Assembly: GCA_029279965.1 (NCBI GenBank)
Contig: JAJUHJ010000022.1
Location: 1 to 34,599 of the forward strand
Length of the DNA: 34,599 nt
Source: Phyllobacteriaceae bacterium
GTDB lineage: Bacteria; Pseudomonadota; Alphaproteobacteria; Rhizobiales; Rhizobiaceae
Direction: 5' to 3'
The notes under the pieces are model-generated. The model was not told the origin of the DNA. It was given only the letters and a program-made list of their open reading frames with translations, and searched no databases. Numbering within the stretch: position 1 is the stretch's first letter; each line of letters starts with the position of its first letter. A program made the translations under genes and the position numbers. Shown piece by piece: positions 24,681 to 32,860 of this stretch.

Positions 24681-25441
24681 TGCCGGGCGAGGATATCGTT
24701 CTTCGCACGGAGGCGCTGCAAAAGAGCTTCGGCTCGCTGGAGGTCGCACGCAGCGTTTCGATCGAATTGCCGCGCGGCGCGCGCCATGCCCTCATCGGCC
24801 CCAACGGCGCGGGAAAAACCACGCTTATCAACCTGATTACGGGCCAGATCAGACCGGATTCGGGAAAGATTTTCCTGGAGGGCCGCGATGTCACTCAGAT
24901 GGACGTGGCGGGGCGTGTCCGCCACGGCGTGACACGCACCTTTCAGATCAATGAGCTCTTCCCAAATCTGACGCCGCTGGAGGCCGTGACGCTTGCCGTG
25001 TGTGAACGCGAAGACCTGGCGGGACAGTTTTGGCGCCCCCTTACCGCACAGAAGGCAGCGATCGACGAAGCCTTCGACATCCTCACCCAGTTGCAGCTGG
25101 CCGATGTTGCCACCCGCCCCACACGCACGCTCTCCTATGGCCAGAAGCGACTGATGGAAATCGCCCTGGCGCTCGCCACCCGCCCCAAGGTTCTGTTGCT
25201 CGATGAACCGGCGGCCGGCGTGCCGAAGGACGAGAGCGCGATGCTTTTCAGCGTTATCGCGGCGCTGCCGGCGGATATGTCGGTGCTCTTCATCGAGCAT
25301 GATATGAGCCTGGTTTTCAAGTTTTCCTCGCAGATCGTCGTCCTCGTTGGCGGCGGCGTATTGCTTCAGGCCGAGCCTGATGTCGTGCGCCGCGACCCTC
25401 GTGTCCGCGAGGTGTATCTGGGACAAGCCGGCTATGTCTGA
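24680..25441 (+). CDS. livG: Branched-chain-type ABC transporter ATP-binding protein LivG
   Basis: This 253-residue ATPase has the Walker A motif GPNGAGKTT (40-48), the signature LSYGQKRLMEIALALA and Walker B VLLLDEPAAGV, followed by the LivG-type switch IEHDMSLVF. The ATG at 24680 overlaps the livM stop. It pairs with LivF to power uptake through LivH and LivM. The YG in the signature is usual for LivG. Confidence 0.93.
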   Translation: MPGEDIVLRTEALQKSFGSLEVARSVSIELPRGARHALIGPNGAGKTTLINLITGQIRPDSGKIFLEGRDVTQMDVAGRVRHGVTRTFQINELFPNLTPLEAVTLAVCEREDLAGQFWRPLTAQKAAIDEAFDILTQLQLADVATRPTRTLSYGQKRLMEIALALATRPKVLLLDEPAAGVPKDESAMLFSVIAALPADMSVLFIEHDMSLVFKFSSQIVVLVGGGVLLQAEPDVVRRDPRVREVYLGQAGYV

Positions 25442-26150
25442 ACCGCTTCTCGAAATGCGCGACGTGCGTGCCGGCTACGGCGAGGCGGTGGTGCTGGATG
25501 GCGTCTCGCTTGCGGTGCCCGCCAATGGCAGCCTGGCGGTTCTGGGCCGAAACGGCGTCGGCAAGTCGACGCTGCTCCTGACGGCAATGGGCTTTGTAAG
25601 TCTGCTCCAAGGCTCCGTCTGGTTGAATGGCAGGGATGTTTCGCGCATGCCGCCGCATCGCCGCGCGCGTGCCGGCCTGGGCTGGGTGCCTCAGGAGCGC
25701 GACATTTTTCCATCCTTGACGGTGGAGGAGAACCTGACGGCGACGGCCCAGTCCGGTCGCTGGGAGCTCGATGCTGTCTATTCCCTCTTTCCGCGGCTCA
25801 AGGAACGAAGGTCCAATATGGGCAATCAGCTTTCGGGGGGAGAGCAGCAGATGCTGGCGATCGCGCGCACGCTGATGACCAATCCTTCCATCCTGATCCT
25901 TGATGAGCCGCTAGAAGGGCTTGCCCCGATTATCGTCGAGGAACTTACCGATGCGATCAGGACAATGGCGCGAGACGAGGGGACGGCGCTGGTGCTGGTT
26001 GAGCAGAACGCAGAGGTTGCGCTTGAGCTTACCGACGATGCGATCGTCATCGAGCGCGGTGTCATCGCGCATCGGGCTCGATCGGCGGAACTGCTCCAGG
26101 ACCAGGAGACGCTTAACCGCTATGTCGGATTGAACCTCGACGCATCCTGA
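25434..26150 (+). CDS. livF: Branched-chain-type ABC transporter ATP-binding protein LivF
   Basis: This 238-residue ATPase has Walker A GRNGVGKST (38-46), signature LSGGEQQMLAIAR, Walker B ILILDEPLEGLAP and the VEQNAEVAL switch typical of LivF. It overlaps livG by 8 bp. It completes a full livJHMGF set. The gap to the dioxygenase gene is 61 bp on the same strand with no clear terminator, so that gene probably shares the transcript. Confidence 0.93.
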   Translation: MSEPLLEMRDVRAGYGEAVVLDGVSLAVPANGSLAVLGRNGVGKSTLLLTAMGFVSLLQGSVWLNGRDVSRMPPHRRARAGLGWVPQERDIFPSLTVEENLTATAQSGRWELDAVYSLFPRLKERRSNMGNQLSGGEQQMLAIARTLMTNPSILILDEPLEGLAPIIVEELTDAIRTMARDEGTALVLVEQNAEVALELTDDAIVIERGVIAHRARSAELLQDQETLNRYVGLNLDAS

Positions 26151-26211
26151 CGGAAACGCCGCCATGACACCTGTGCGGCAGAGTTGAAAAAGTGGACAAC
26201 GAGAGTTGGTG

Positions 26212-27162
26212 ATGAGTGAACCCTGTTTCGATATCGCCCATCTGGGCCACCTTGAGATTTTGACCGACAGGCCTGAGGAAAGTCTTGATTTCTTCGTCAA
26301 TGTGTATGGATTGACCGAAAGCGGTCGAGAGGGCGACTCCGTCTATCTGCGCGCCTTTGACGACTATGAGTTCCATACGCTGAAGCTGACGGCGTCGAAC
26401 ACGACCGGTATGAAGCATGCCGGCTATCGAGCCTCATCTCAGGCTGCATTGGAGCGCCGCGTCGCGGCGATCGAAAAGATGGGCTGCGGTGTCGGCTGGT
26501 CCGATGGCGATCTCGGTCACGGCCCCGCCTACCAATTCACGAGTCCGGACGGCCATCTGTTCGAAATCTACTATGAAACGAAGCTATACGAGCCACCTGA
26601 AAGCGAACGTCCGGCACTGAAGAACATCGCTCAGCGCTATCATGGCCGCGGCGCCTGTGTGCGCCGGCTGGACCATTTCAACCTGCTCGCTTCGGATGTC
26701 TCGAAAATCCGGGACTTCATGATCGGTGCGTTGGGCAGCCGGGTCACCGAACAGATACAGTTGGACAATGGCCGGCTGGGCGGCTGCTGGTTCACCGTCA
26801 ACAACAAGAGCTACGATATGGCGGTCACCGAGGACCATTCAGGTGCGCAGGGTCGCTTCCACCACATCACCTATGCGGTCGACCAGCGCGACGATATTCT
26901 GCGCGCCGCCGATATCTTCCTGGAGAACGGCGTGTTCATTGAAACCGGGCCGCACAAGCACGCGATCCAAGGCACTTTCTTTCTCTATGTCTATGAGCCG
27001 GCGGGAAATCGTGTCGAGGTCGCAAATGCGGGGGCGCGGCTCATCCTGCGGCCGGACTGGGAGCCGATCACCTGGACGGAAGCCGAGCGCAGGAAAGGAC
27101 AAGCCTGGGGTCTGAAAACCATCGAGAGCTTCCACACACACGGCACGCCACCGCTGGACTAG
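26212..27162 (+). CDS. Extradiol ring-cleavage dioxygenase, catechol 2,3-dioxygenase (XylE) type
   Basis: This 316-residue protein has two vicinal-oxygen-chelate domains, about 8-125 and 150-280, as in type I extradiol dioxygenases. The iron ligands are visible: His155 (RRLDHFNLL), His217 or His218 (RFHHITY) and Glu269 (GNRVEV), with the active-site stretch GPHKHAIQGTFFLYVYEP between the second and third. All needed residues are present, so it should be active. It would open a catechol next to the hydroxyls. The ATG at 26212 is preceded by GAGAG; TTG and GTG two and one codons upstream are alternatives. At the end of the liv operon, it fits cleavage of the catechol that LigM would make. No downstream hydrolase or hydratase is in the window. 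Confidence 0.85.
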   Translation: MSEPCFDIAHLGHLEILTDRPEESLDFFVNVYGLTESGREGDSVYLRAFDDYEFHTLKLTASNTTGMKHAGYRASSQAALERRVAAIEKMGCGVGWSDGDLGHGPAYQFTSPDGHLFEIYYETKLYEPPESERPALKNIAQRYHGRGACVRRLDHFNLLASDVSKIRDFMIGALGSRVTEQIQLDNGRLGGCWFTVNNKSYDMAVTEDHSGAQGRFHHITYAVDQRDDILRAADIFLENGVFIETGPHKHAIQGTFFLYVYEPAGNRVEVANAGARLILRPDWEPITWTEAERRKGQAWGLKTIESFHTHGTPPLD

Positions 27163-27190
27163 AGCGCCATGCGCCTTTTTTGAACGCACG
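27161..27190. repeat. RIME-like repeat fragment between convergent genes
   Basis: GAGCGCCATGCGCCTTTTTTGAACGCACGG aligns in pieces with the left palindrome of the repeat at 9163-9269 (GAGCGCCGTGCGTCC...GGACGTA). GCGC-CAT-GCGC followed by six T's could also act as a weak terminator for the liv operon. Confidence 0.4.
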
Positions 27191-27213
27191 GGTTCAGACT
27201 TGTCTCTCGCCGT

Positions 27214-28713
27214 TCAATCAGATGAACCGGCCGCCTCATCGGCGGTGGCATTCGGGGCGTCATTGCCACTACGGATGAATGCGCCCTGCCGGCGTAGCAC
27301 GCTCTGCAATTCGCCAACGTCGACTTTTCTGGGTTGAACCCCATGGTTGGCGGCGATACCGGCTGCCGCCCCAGCCGCCTGACCGGTGAGCCAGCACTGG
27401 GGAATTTCGCGCATGAAGCCGTGAGAATTGGCGTCGCAGGAAATGTGTCTCCCCGCCGCCAACAGCCCGTCCAGCTTGATGGGCACCAGCGCGCCATAGG
27501 GAACTGAAATAACTGGAAATTTCGGCGAAACCGACGGGCTTACGCCGACTTCGTCGGGCCGGACTTCGCCGAGATCCCACTGCCCGCGTTCGATGCGGCC
27601 GAGACCGGCAAGACGACGCGTATGGCGCACGCCAAGCTGTGGTCCGCTCAGCAGCATATAGGCGTTCTGGAAACCGGGCGCGTGCTTGCGGAAGAATGCG
27701 CAATGCGCCTCCATGAAACGGTGGGAGCGGATCTCCACTTCCGTCATGTCGTCGACATTGAGTGCCGACAGGCCCGATTGTCTCGGACCCAGAAAGAGCG
27801 CAATGTCATTGCGCCAGGAGACATAAGGAGGCTGAAAGAAGCCGAGGGCTTCGCGCCCAAGCTTCATGAAATCCGAAAATGCGTCCGGCTCGCCACCGCG
27901 AAAAGCCAGCCAGGTCTCCATGTCCACCCCGCCCAGCATAAAGCCGGTGTTCATGCTGTGATGGACATCGCCTTCCTCGATGTCATTCTCGAAGCCAGCG
28001 CCGGCGCGAGCGAAGACGTCACCATCGCCCGTACAATCCACGACCACGCGCGCCATCAGCGCCTGCCGTCCCTCCTTGCTTTCGAATACGACGCCTCTGA
28101 CCGTGCCCTCCTCGACGACTGGAACCGCCATCCAGGAGTGAAATACGAGGCGCACGCTGGCCTCGATCAGAATCTGCTGCGAGAGAAGCTTCATCCGCTC
28201 CGGATCGATCGTTGGAGCCCAGGTGACGATGCCGTGGAAGGCAGACGTCCGCAGCCGCCAATATTTCGCCAGCGCCTCATCGCGTACGCCCCAGAGGCTT
28301 CGATCGGGGCCGGCCACCGCATCCGCCGGCAGGCGGTCGAACACTTCTTCGGCAAATCCGCGTATGACCTGATTTCCCTCCCAGTCGGTCATCCGGTCGA
28401 TCCAGATCACCACGCCACCGGTGGACAGCCCGCCAAGGTGGTTGTAGCGCTCCAGAAGAACCACATCGGCGCCGGTCCGTGCTGCGGCAAGCGCTGCCGC
28501 CGTGCCCGCCGGGCCGCCCCCGACCACCAGCACGTCGCAATTGTGATAGATCGGCACGTCGCGGGCGGGTTCCCTCAACGTGCCATGCCCGTTGCGGGGC
28601 GGAAATTCGTGGCTGGATTGCTCGAATATATCCGAACTGAGAAACCGATCTTCCGTCTGCCGGATTTCGCGGACGCGGGGCGATTGTTTGCCCCCCAACG
28701 ACCCCCCGTTCAT
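27214..28713 (-). CDS. FAD-dependent oxidoreductase (FAD_oxidored type)
   Basis: This 499-residue flavoprotein has an N-terminal dinucleotide fold at about 58-90 (DVLVVGGGPAGTAAALAAA, then VVLLERYNHLGG) and a second cofactor-binding segment VVDCTGDGDVFARAGAGF. It resembles the FAD_oxidored family related to fumarate-reductase-type flavoproteins. The ATG at 28713 overlaps the Rieske gene stop (ATGA), which decides the start; the open frame continues upstream only as a shadow of the Rieske gene. About 57 residues before the FAD fold look unstructured. The coupling suggests that the flavoprotein exchanges electrons with the ferredoxin. The reaction and substrate are unknown. Confidence 0.85.
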   Translation of the reverse strand: MNGGSLGGKQSPRVREIRQTEDRFLSSDIFEQSSHEFPPRNGHGTLREPARDVPIYHNCDVLVVGGGPAGTAAALAAARTGADVVLLERYNHLGGLSTGGVVIWIDRMTDWEGNQVIRGFAEEVFDRLPADAVAGPDRSLWGVRDEALAKYWRLRTSAFHGIVTWAPTIDPERMKLLSQQILIEASVRLVFHSWMAVPVVEEGTVRGVVFESKEGRQALMARVVVDCTGDGDVFARAGAGFENDIEEGDVHHSMNTGFMLGGVDMETWLAFRGGEPDAFSDFMKLGREALGFFQPPYVSWRNDIALFLGPRQSGLSALNVDDMTEVEIRSHRFMEAHCAFFRKHAPGFQNAYMLLSGPQLGVRHTRRLAGLGRIERGQWDLGEVRPDEVGVSPSVSPKFPVISVPYGALVPIKLDGLLAAGRHISCDANSHGFMREIPQCWLTGQAAGAAAGIAANHGVQPRKVDVGELQSVLRRQGAFIRSGNDAPNATADEAAGSSD

Positions 28714-29123
28714 ATCGTGAGGATGACGTATTTGTCTTCTGTGGAGACGTCGAACACCTCCACCTTGTAAGGTCCTTCCGCCAGTGCCGATCCGTCGGTG
28801 ACGTTCACCTCGAAACTTTTCACGCGCATGCGCCTGGGATCGCAATAGGACTGACCGTTCTTCAAGTCGAACTCCCAACCATGCCACGGGCAGCGCACCA
28901 TGACGCGCTCTTCTTCCATCATATATTGCCCCGGTCCGTCCGCGCTCACGAAGGCCGCCACCTTGCCACGACAAAGATCTGCGCCCTCATGTGGGCAGCG
29001 GTTCGCGATCGCAGCGAAACGATCACCCAAATTGAAGATCGCAATGTCCCGCCCTTCGACATGGACGAGCTTTGCCTCGCGCTCGGGGATTTCATCAACA
29101 CGGCAAACGATATGCTGTCCCAT
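28710..29123 (-). CDS. Rieske [2Fe-2S] ferredoxin-like protein
   Basis: This 137-residue soluble protein has the Rieske cluster ligands Cys43/His45 (CPHEGA) and Cys78/His81 (CPWHGW). It lacks a signal peptide or membrane anchor, so it is probably a cytoplasmic electron carrier rather than a bc1 subunit. An insertion of about 15 residues between the two ligand pairs (SADGPGQYMMEEE) is also seen in some ring-hydroxylating-dioxygenase ferredoxins and related proteins. AGGATAGAGTA precedes the ATG. The flavoprotein gene begins in its stop codon. No oxygenase alpha subunit is present in the window, so the terminal acceptor is unclear. Confidence 0.9.
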   Translation of the reverse strand: MGQHIVCRVDEIPEREAKLVHVEGRDIAIFNLGDRFAAIANRCPHEGADLCRGKVAAFVSADGPGQYMMEEERVMVRCPWHGWEFDLKNGQSYCDPRRMRVKSFEVNVTDGSALAEGPYKVEVFDVSTEDKYVILTI

Positions 29124-29207
29124 TACTCTATCCTATTTTCACCGGGCGCCCGGAAACGTCATGTGTCCCATGCATGCCCCTCAAGTTTCATGTGATTGGC
29201 ACGGGTC

Positions 29208-31190
29208 TCACTGCCAAAAGGGAGGCACGAAGGGTGTATGCAGGAGGCGATCATACAGGAGGTGCATCACGAGAGCGATACCACCCGTGTACAGCAGGAC
29301 AGTCATCCAACTGAAGCGACCCCAGAACCTGGTATACAGCGCCGCGAACCCCACAATGGCGAGGAAGGTGCCGAGATATGGCGCCGCCAGCAGTGCCATG
29401 AGCGCCATACCGAGAAAAATGGCGAACTGTCGCTTGTGCTCTTGAAAGAAGCTGCCAAAAGATCCTCCAGCGGTTTTGTCCCCTGCCGACCGGGCGGCGG
29501 AAAACTCTCGTAGGGCCGCGCGGTCTTCCAGCAGGACTGCGGCGGCTGCCAGCAGACCGAAGCAGGCGATGGTGATGGGAGAGACCTTGGCAAGGGGGCT
29601 CCAATCAAGCGCGAGCGAGATCGCCACTGCGAAGACCACCGCGACTGCGAGAGCCAGGGCCGATGACAGCAACAGGCTCGGCCGGGACACGGTGGTGGAC
29701 TCGATGTTGAAATTTGCCAGTTTCTTGCGCGTGGAGCGCAGGGCGAAGAAAAACACCAATCCTACCACGAGAAGCAATGCGATCACCGTGGGACGGGAGA
29801 GCACCTCCGTGGGCGTGTAGGTCTGGTAGGTGATACCCATGGCGTTTTCCATGATCGGACCCAGAACGAAGCCGAGGATGAACGGTGGTCTCGGCCAGCC
29901 GCCGATCTTCATCAGATATCCCAAGAGCCCGATGGCGAGCACCGAAATCCAGCTGAACATGCCTGGAATCCAGAGCCAGGATCCCATGAAGATGAACATG
30001 ATCACCGCAGGCACCACGAAATCGCCGTCGATAAAGGCCGCCTTGGCGACCTGCCGGCCCCAGACCATGAGAATGACCGCACCGATGAGGTTTGCCAGGA
30101 TGATCGTCCAGACCATGCTGAAGGTGATGTCGAGATTGTCGGTGAGCATGTCCCGGCCGGGGGCGAACCCATGGATCGTCAAAGCGCTCAGCAGAATTGC
30201 CATCGCACCGCTTCCGGGGATGCCGAAGGCGATTGTCGGGATCAACGAACCCCCGAGCACGGCGTTGTTTGCCGCTTCCGGTCCGATGACGCCGCGAACG
30301 TCACCTTTGCCGAAGTTCGAGCTATCTTTCGAGCTTTGAACCGCATGCCCGTAAGCGAGCCAGTCGACCACGGAACCGCCGATCCCCGGCAGCATGCCGA
30401 CATAGACGCCGAGCACGGAACAACGGATCACCAGCCAGCGATTCTTGATCGCCTCCTTGATGCCGCGGACCAGCCCATCATTTTCCGCGCGCTGGTCGGG
30501 GATGTGGGCGATCGAGGTACGGCGCGCGGCCAAATCCATCATCTCGGGTATGCCGAACAGGCCAAGTACGACTGGCACCAAAGGCAGACCGTCGAGAAGG
30601 TCCGGCGTTCCGAACCAATAACGCGGTGTCGAACTGGCGACCGGATAACCGATCTGAGACAGCATCAAACCCAGTGCCGCCGCAGCGATGCCTTTGGAAA
30701 CCGCGTTGCCACTCACGGCACCCACCATAATGAGGCCGAGCAATGACAGCAGAAAGAATTCGGGAGAGCCGAAAGCCAGGATAATATACAGCGCGATCGG
30801 GAGCGAGGCCGCCATCGCCAGCCCGCCGACCACCCCGCCGAACGCCGATGAGGCGAAGGCGGCTCCGAATGCCGTCTGCGGCAATCCGCGTTTGGCCATC
30901 GCATGACCGTCGATCACGGTCGCCTGCGAGGCGATGGTGCCGGGAATGCCGATCATGACCGAAGTGATCGTGTCGCTGGTGCTGACCACCGCGAACATGC
31001 CGAGCAGCATCGACAAGGCGGCTCCCGGATCCATCCCGAAGGTGAACGGCAAGAGCACGACCATGCCTGTGACGCCGCCAAGGCCCGGCACGATCCCGAG
31101 CCATAACCCAAGCACCATGCCGCCAAGCAGGTAAAGAACATTGGGATAGGTCACGACGAGGGTCAGGCCGTCGATAAAGCTTTCAAACAT
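29208..31190 (-). CDS. tctA: Tripartite tricarboxylate transporter permease, TctA fused to TctB
   Basis: This protein of about 660 residues combines two membrane parts. Residues 1 to about 500 are TctA, with LGIVPGLGGVTGMV and GMLPGIGGSVVDWLAYGHA near the repeated family motif and a dozen or so helices. Residues from about 505 on add four helices (SLLLSSALALAVAVVF and onward) that match TctB in size and pattern. Normally TctA and TctB are separate genes. The ATG at 31190 was taken as start; a TTG two codons earlier is possible and the ribosome site is weak. It lies 368 bp downstream of tctC, separated by a repeat. Probable substrate: a di-, tri- or aromatic carboxylate. Confidence 0.88.
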   Translation of the reverse strand: MFESFIDGLTLVVTYPNVLYLLGGMVLGLWLGIVPGLGGVTGMVVLLPFTFGMDPGAALSMLLGMFAVVSTSDTITSVMIGIPGTIASQATVIDGHAMAKRGLPQTAFGAAFASSAFGGVVGGLAMAASLPIALYIILAFGSPEFFLLSLLGLIMVGAVSGNAVSKGIAAAALGLMLSQIGYPVASSTPRYWFGTPDLLDGLPLVPVVLGLFGIPEMMDLAARRTSIAHIPDQRAENDGLVRGIKEAIKNRWLVIRCSVLGVYVGMLPGIGGSVVDWLAYGHAVQSSKDSSNFGKGDVRGVIGPEAANNAVLGGSLIPTIAFGIPGSGAMAILLSALTIHGFAPGRDMLTDNLDITFSMVWTIILANLIGAVILMVWGRQVAKAAFIDGDFVVPAVIMFIFMGSWLWIPGMFSWISVLAIGLLGYLMKIGGWPRPPFILGFVLGPIMENAMGITYQTYTPTEVLSRPTVIALLLVVGLVFFFALRSTRKKLANFNIESTTVSRPSLLLSSALALAVAVVFAVAISLALDWSPLAKVSPITIACFGLLAAAAVLLEDRAALREFSAARSAGDKTAGGSFGSFFQEHKRQFAIFLGMALMALLAAPYLGTFLAIVGFAALYTRFWGRFSWMTVLLYTGGIALVMHLLYDRLLHTPFVPPFWQ

Positions 31191-31296
31191 GAGCAAATGT
31201 CCCGCCCTGGTGCCGTGGCATTTCGTCGTTATGCCTGTCGTTCGACGCGTCGTGGTGCAGCCGAGCTATACAGGTCCAGCAGTCGATTTTGGGATG

Positions 31297-31323
31297 TCAT
31301 AGCGCTGTGACGCCTTGCATCAT
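31297..31323 (-). other. Eight-codon open frame with strong ribosome site (leader peptide or gene remnant)
   Basis: On the minus strand a GAGAGGAGGAG ribosome site is followed by ATGATG and the short frame MMQGVTAL ending in TGA. It lies between tctC and the fused tctAB, about 100 bp before the latter. It could be a leader peptide, or the start of a tctB gene whose body was lost when TctB was fused to TctA. The evidence is only the good ribosome site and position. Confidence 0.35.
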
Positions 31324-31452
31324 GTTGCTCCTCCTCTCTCGCCCCGACAAACCAGGCGGCACCATGTCCTGACGACCACCGCAGCAGCTATCCTGCCGGC
31401 GGTAAACGGGATGCCCTTCTCGGCGGCGATTGCCGGCCGGCATGACCCGATG

Positions 31453-31557
31453 GCGTGCCGCGCGTCTTTTCGGACGCGCGGGACGCGCTGCCTCATTGAA
31501 TCGACGCATCGTGCTTTTCGAAAATCGATTCAGATTTCCGGGGCCGATGTTGTAGAC
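31453..31557. repeat. RIME-like intergenic repeat, copy B
   Basis: This full-length match to 9163-9269 contains the left palindrome (CGCGCGTC...GGACGCGCG), CTCATTGAA, and the right palindrome from GCATCGTGCTTTTCGAA to CCGGGGCCGATG. It starts right after the tctC stop on the minus strand and so lies inside the likely tctC-tctAB unit, where it could reduce downstream expression. Confidence 0.75.
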
Positions 31558-31558
31558 G

Positions 31559-32656
31559 TCAATGCTCCATTCTGCCGATGTAATCGCGCATCATGTCCTT
31601 CATTTCTTCCGACGTATTCTTCACGTCATCGACGATCGCCGTTATCTCCTCGGCGAACTCGATATTCGGCTCCGCACCATAAAGCTTGGTGGCAGCTTCA
31701 AGATATTCCGGGGACGTCATGGCTTCCCGGAAGGAGTCGCGCAGCATTTGCAGATGTTCCTCCGGCGTTCCTGGCGGGGCGACAACGATCCAGTTGACAC
31801 TGTTGCTCACCCGGCCGTGAAACTGGATCATGTCCCAGATCGGACCGCTTGGCGCTTCGCCCATGGTGTCTTCATAATACTGAGCGAAGGTGGGAACCGT
31901 GCCGTCGAACGCTTTGTCGGGAATCATGGATTTCCCGTCTTCGGTCGGCCAGGAATAATGCCACGCGCCAAGCGTGCTGCCGTCGGCGATCGGGCCGTCC
32001 CGAAGCTGCTGCTGATACACCACGGCCGTGGCCGGGTAGGCATCGATCTCCCCGCGCGCCTGGGCGGCGAGGAGCGGGCCGTCACCGGCGAAACCGGAGG
32101 CGAAGTTCCAATCGATGCCCAGCATGTCGAGCGCGCCGGCGGTCTGCATCGAAGCCGCGCTCTTTGGCGAAAAGCCGCCGAAGGTCAGGCTCTCGACTTC
32201 CAGCAGGTCCGCGCCGCTTTCGATGCCGTCTCCCACGTCGGTTCTGACATGAAAGAAGAAATTTCCCGCGCCGACGCCAGCGATCAGCCCGAAATCTTCG
32301 AACGGAATCTGCAATTCCTCCGGATCGAGGATGCGCGTCGAACCCTGCCAGGCCAACCAGCCCAGGGTCAGCCCATCCGGCCGCGCGTTCATCACATGAT
32401 AGATGCCCTTGCTGAGGGCGCCGCCGGCGACGGATTGAACGACCATCGTCGGATTTCCTGCCATGGTTTTTGTCCAGGCGTTTGCCGCCAGCTGGGTGCC
32501 CAGACCCGTTGCTCCGCCAGGCGATGCGTTGTGGACGATGGTGACGGTCTGGCCTTCAAGATCGATCACCTGAGCAAAGGCGGGCAGGGTGCCTAAAGCC
32601 GCGCTGAATGTCGCCCCCGCCGCGATCTTCAAAAAGTTCTTCGTAATCCTTTTCAT
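31559..32656 (-). CDS. tctC: Tripartite tricarboxylate transporter substrate-binding protein TctC
   Basis: This 365-residue periplasmic binding protein is of the TctC/Bug family. The ATG at 32656 follows GGGAGGAGTTG and opens a signal peptide (MKRITKNFLKIAAGATFSA, cleavage near AFA|Q); the open frame begins 18 codons earlier without a ribosome site. The mature protein starts with VTIVHNASPGGATGLGTQL, the usual ligand loop of the family. The family captures carboxylates for TctAB. The site TGTATACT lies 33 bp upstream of the start codon. The gene is the first of a tctC-tctAB group interrupted by a repeat. Confidence 0.9.
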   Translation of the reverse strand: MKRITKNFLKIAAGATFSAALGTLPAFAQVIDLEGQTVTIVHNASPGGATGLGTQLAANAWTKTMAGNPTMVVQSVAGGALSKGIYHVMNARPDGLTLGWLAWQGSTRILDPEELQIPFEDFGLIAGVGAGNFFFHVRTDVGDGIESGADLLEVESLTFGGFSPKSAASMQTAGALDMLGIDWNFASGFAGDGPLLAAQARGEIDAYPATAVVYQQQLRDGPIADGSTLGAWHYSWPTEDGKSMIPDKAFDGTVPTFAQYYEDTMGEAPSGPIWDMIQFHGRVSNSVNWIVVAPPGTPEEHLQMLRDSFREAMTSPEYLEAATKLYGAEPNIEFAEEITAIVDDVKNTSEEMKDMMRDYIGRMEH

Positions 32657-32680
32657 CAACTCCTCCCAAGCTCCTGCGCC

Positions 32681-32700
32681 GGAAAGATTGTATACTTTCC
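32681..32700. promoter_or_regulatory. GTATAC-type operator upstream of tctC
   Basis: TGTATACT (32689-32696) is one base off the consensus and sits within a longer inverted repeat, GGAAAG...CTTTCC (32681-32700). Its distance to the tctC start codon (33 bp) matches those for metF and ligM. A further near match, AGTATACA, is at 32944-32951, still upstream of tctC. Confidence 0.55.
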
Positions 32701-32860
32701 ACCGCGACATCTGATCTGAATTTCGATGGCTTCCGCCGCTCTCCTCCCGGTCGCCTTACTGTGCAGTCTCACCGAAAGCGAGTCTGCTGAATTCTCGCAA
32801 CATAATGAAATTTAACGGGAACAATCCTCCCCTGCTGTCGCTGGCCACTCCAAAGCCTCA

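Noticed and set aside
32819-32855. GGAAC ... CCAC pattern resembling an HrpL-type promoter before the small genes
   Set aside because: The spacing is about 21 bases rather than 15-16, and it lies more than 600 bp from the first small gene.
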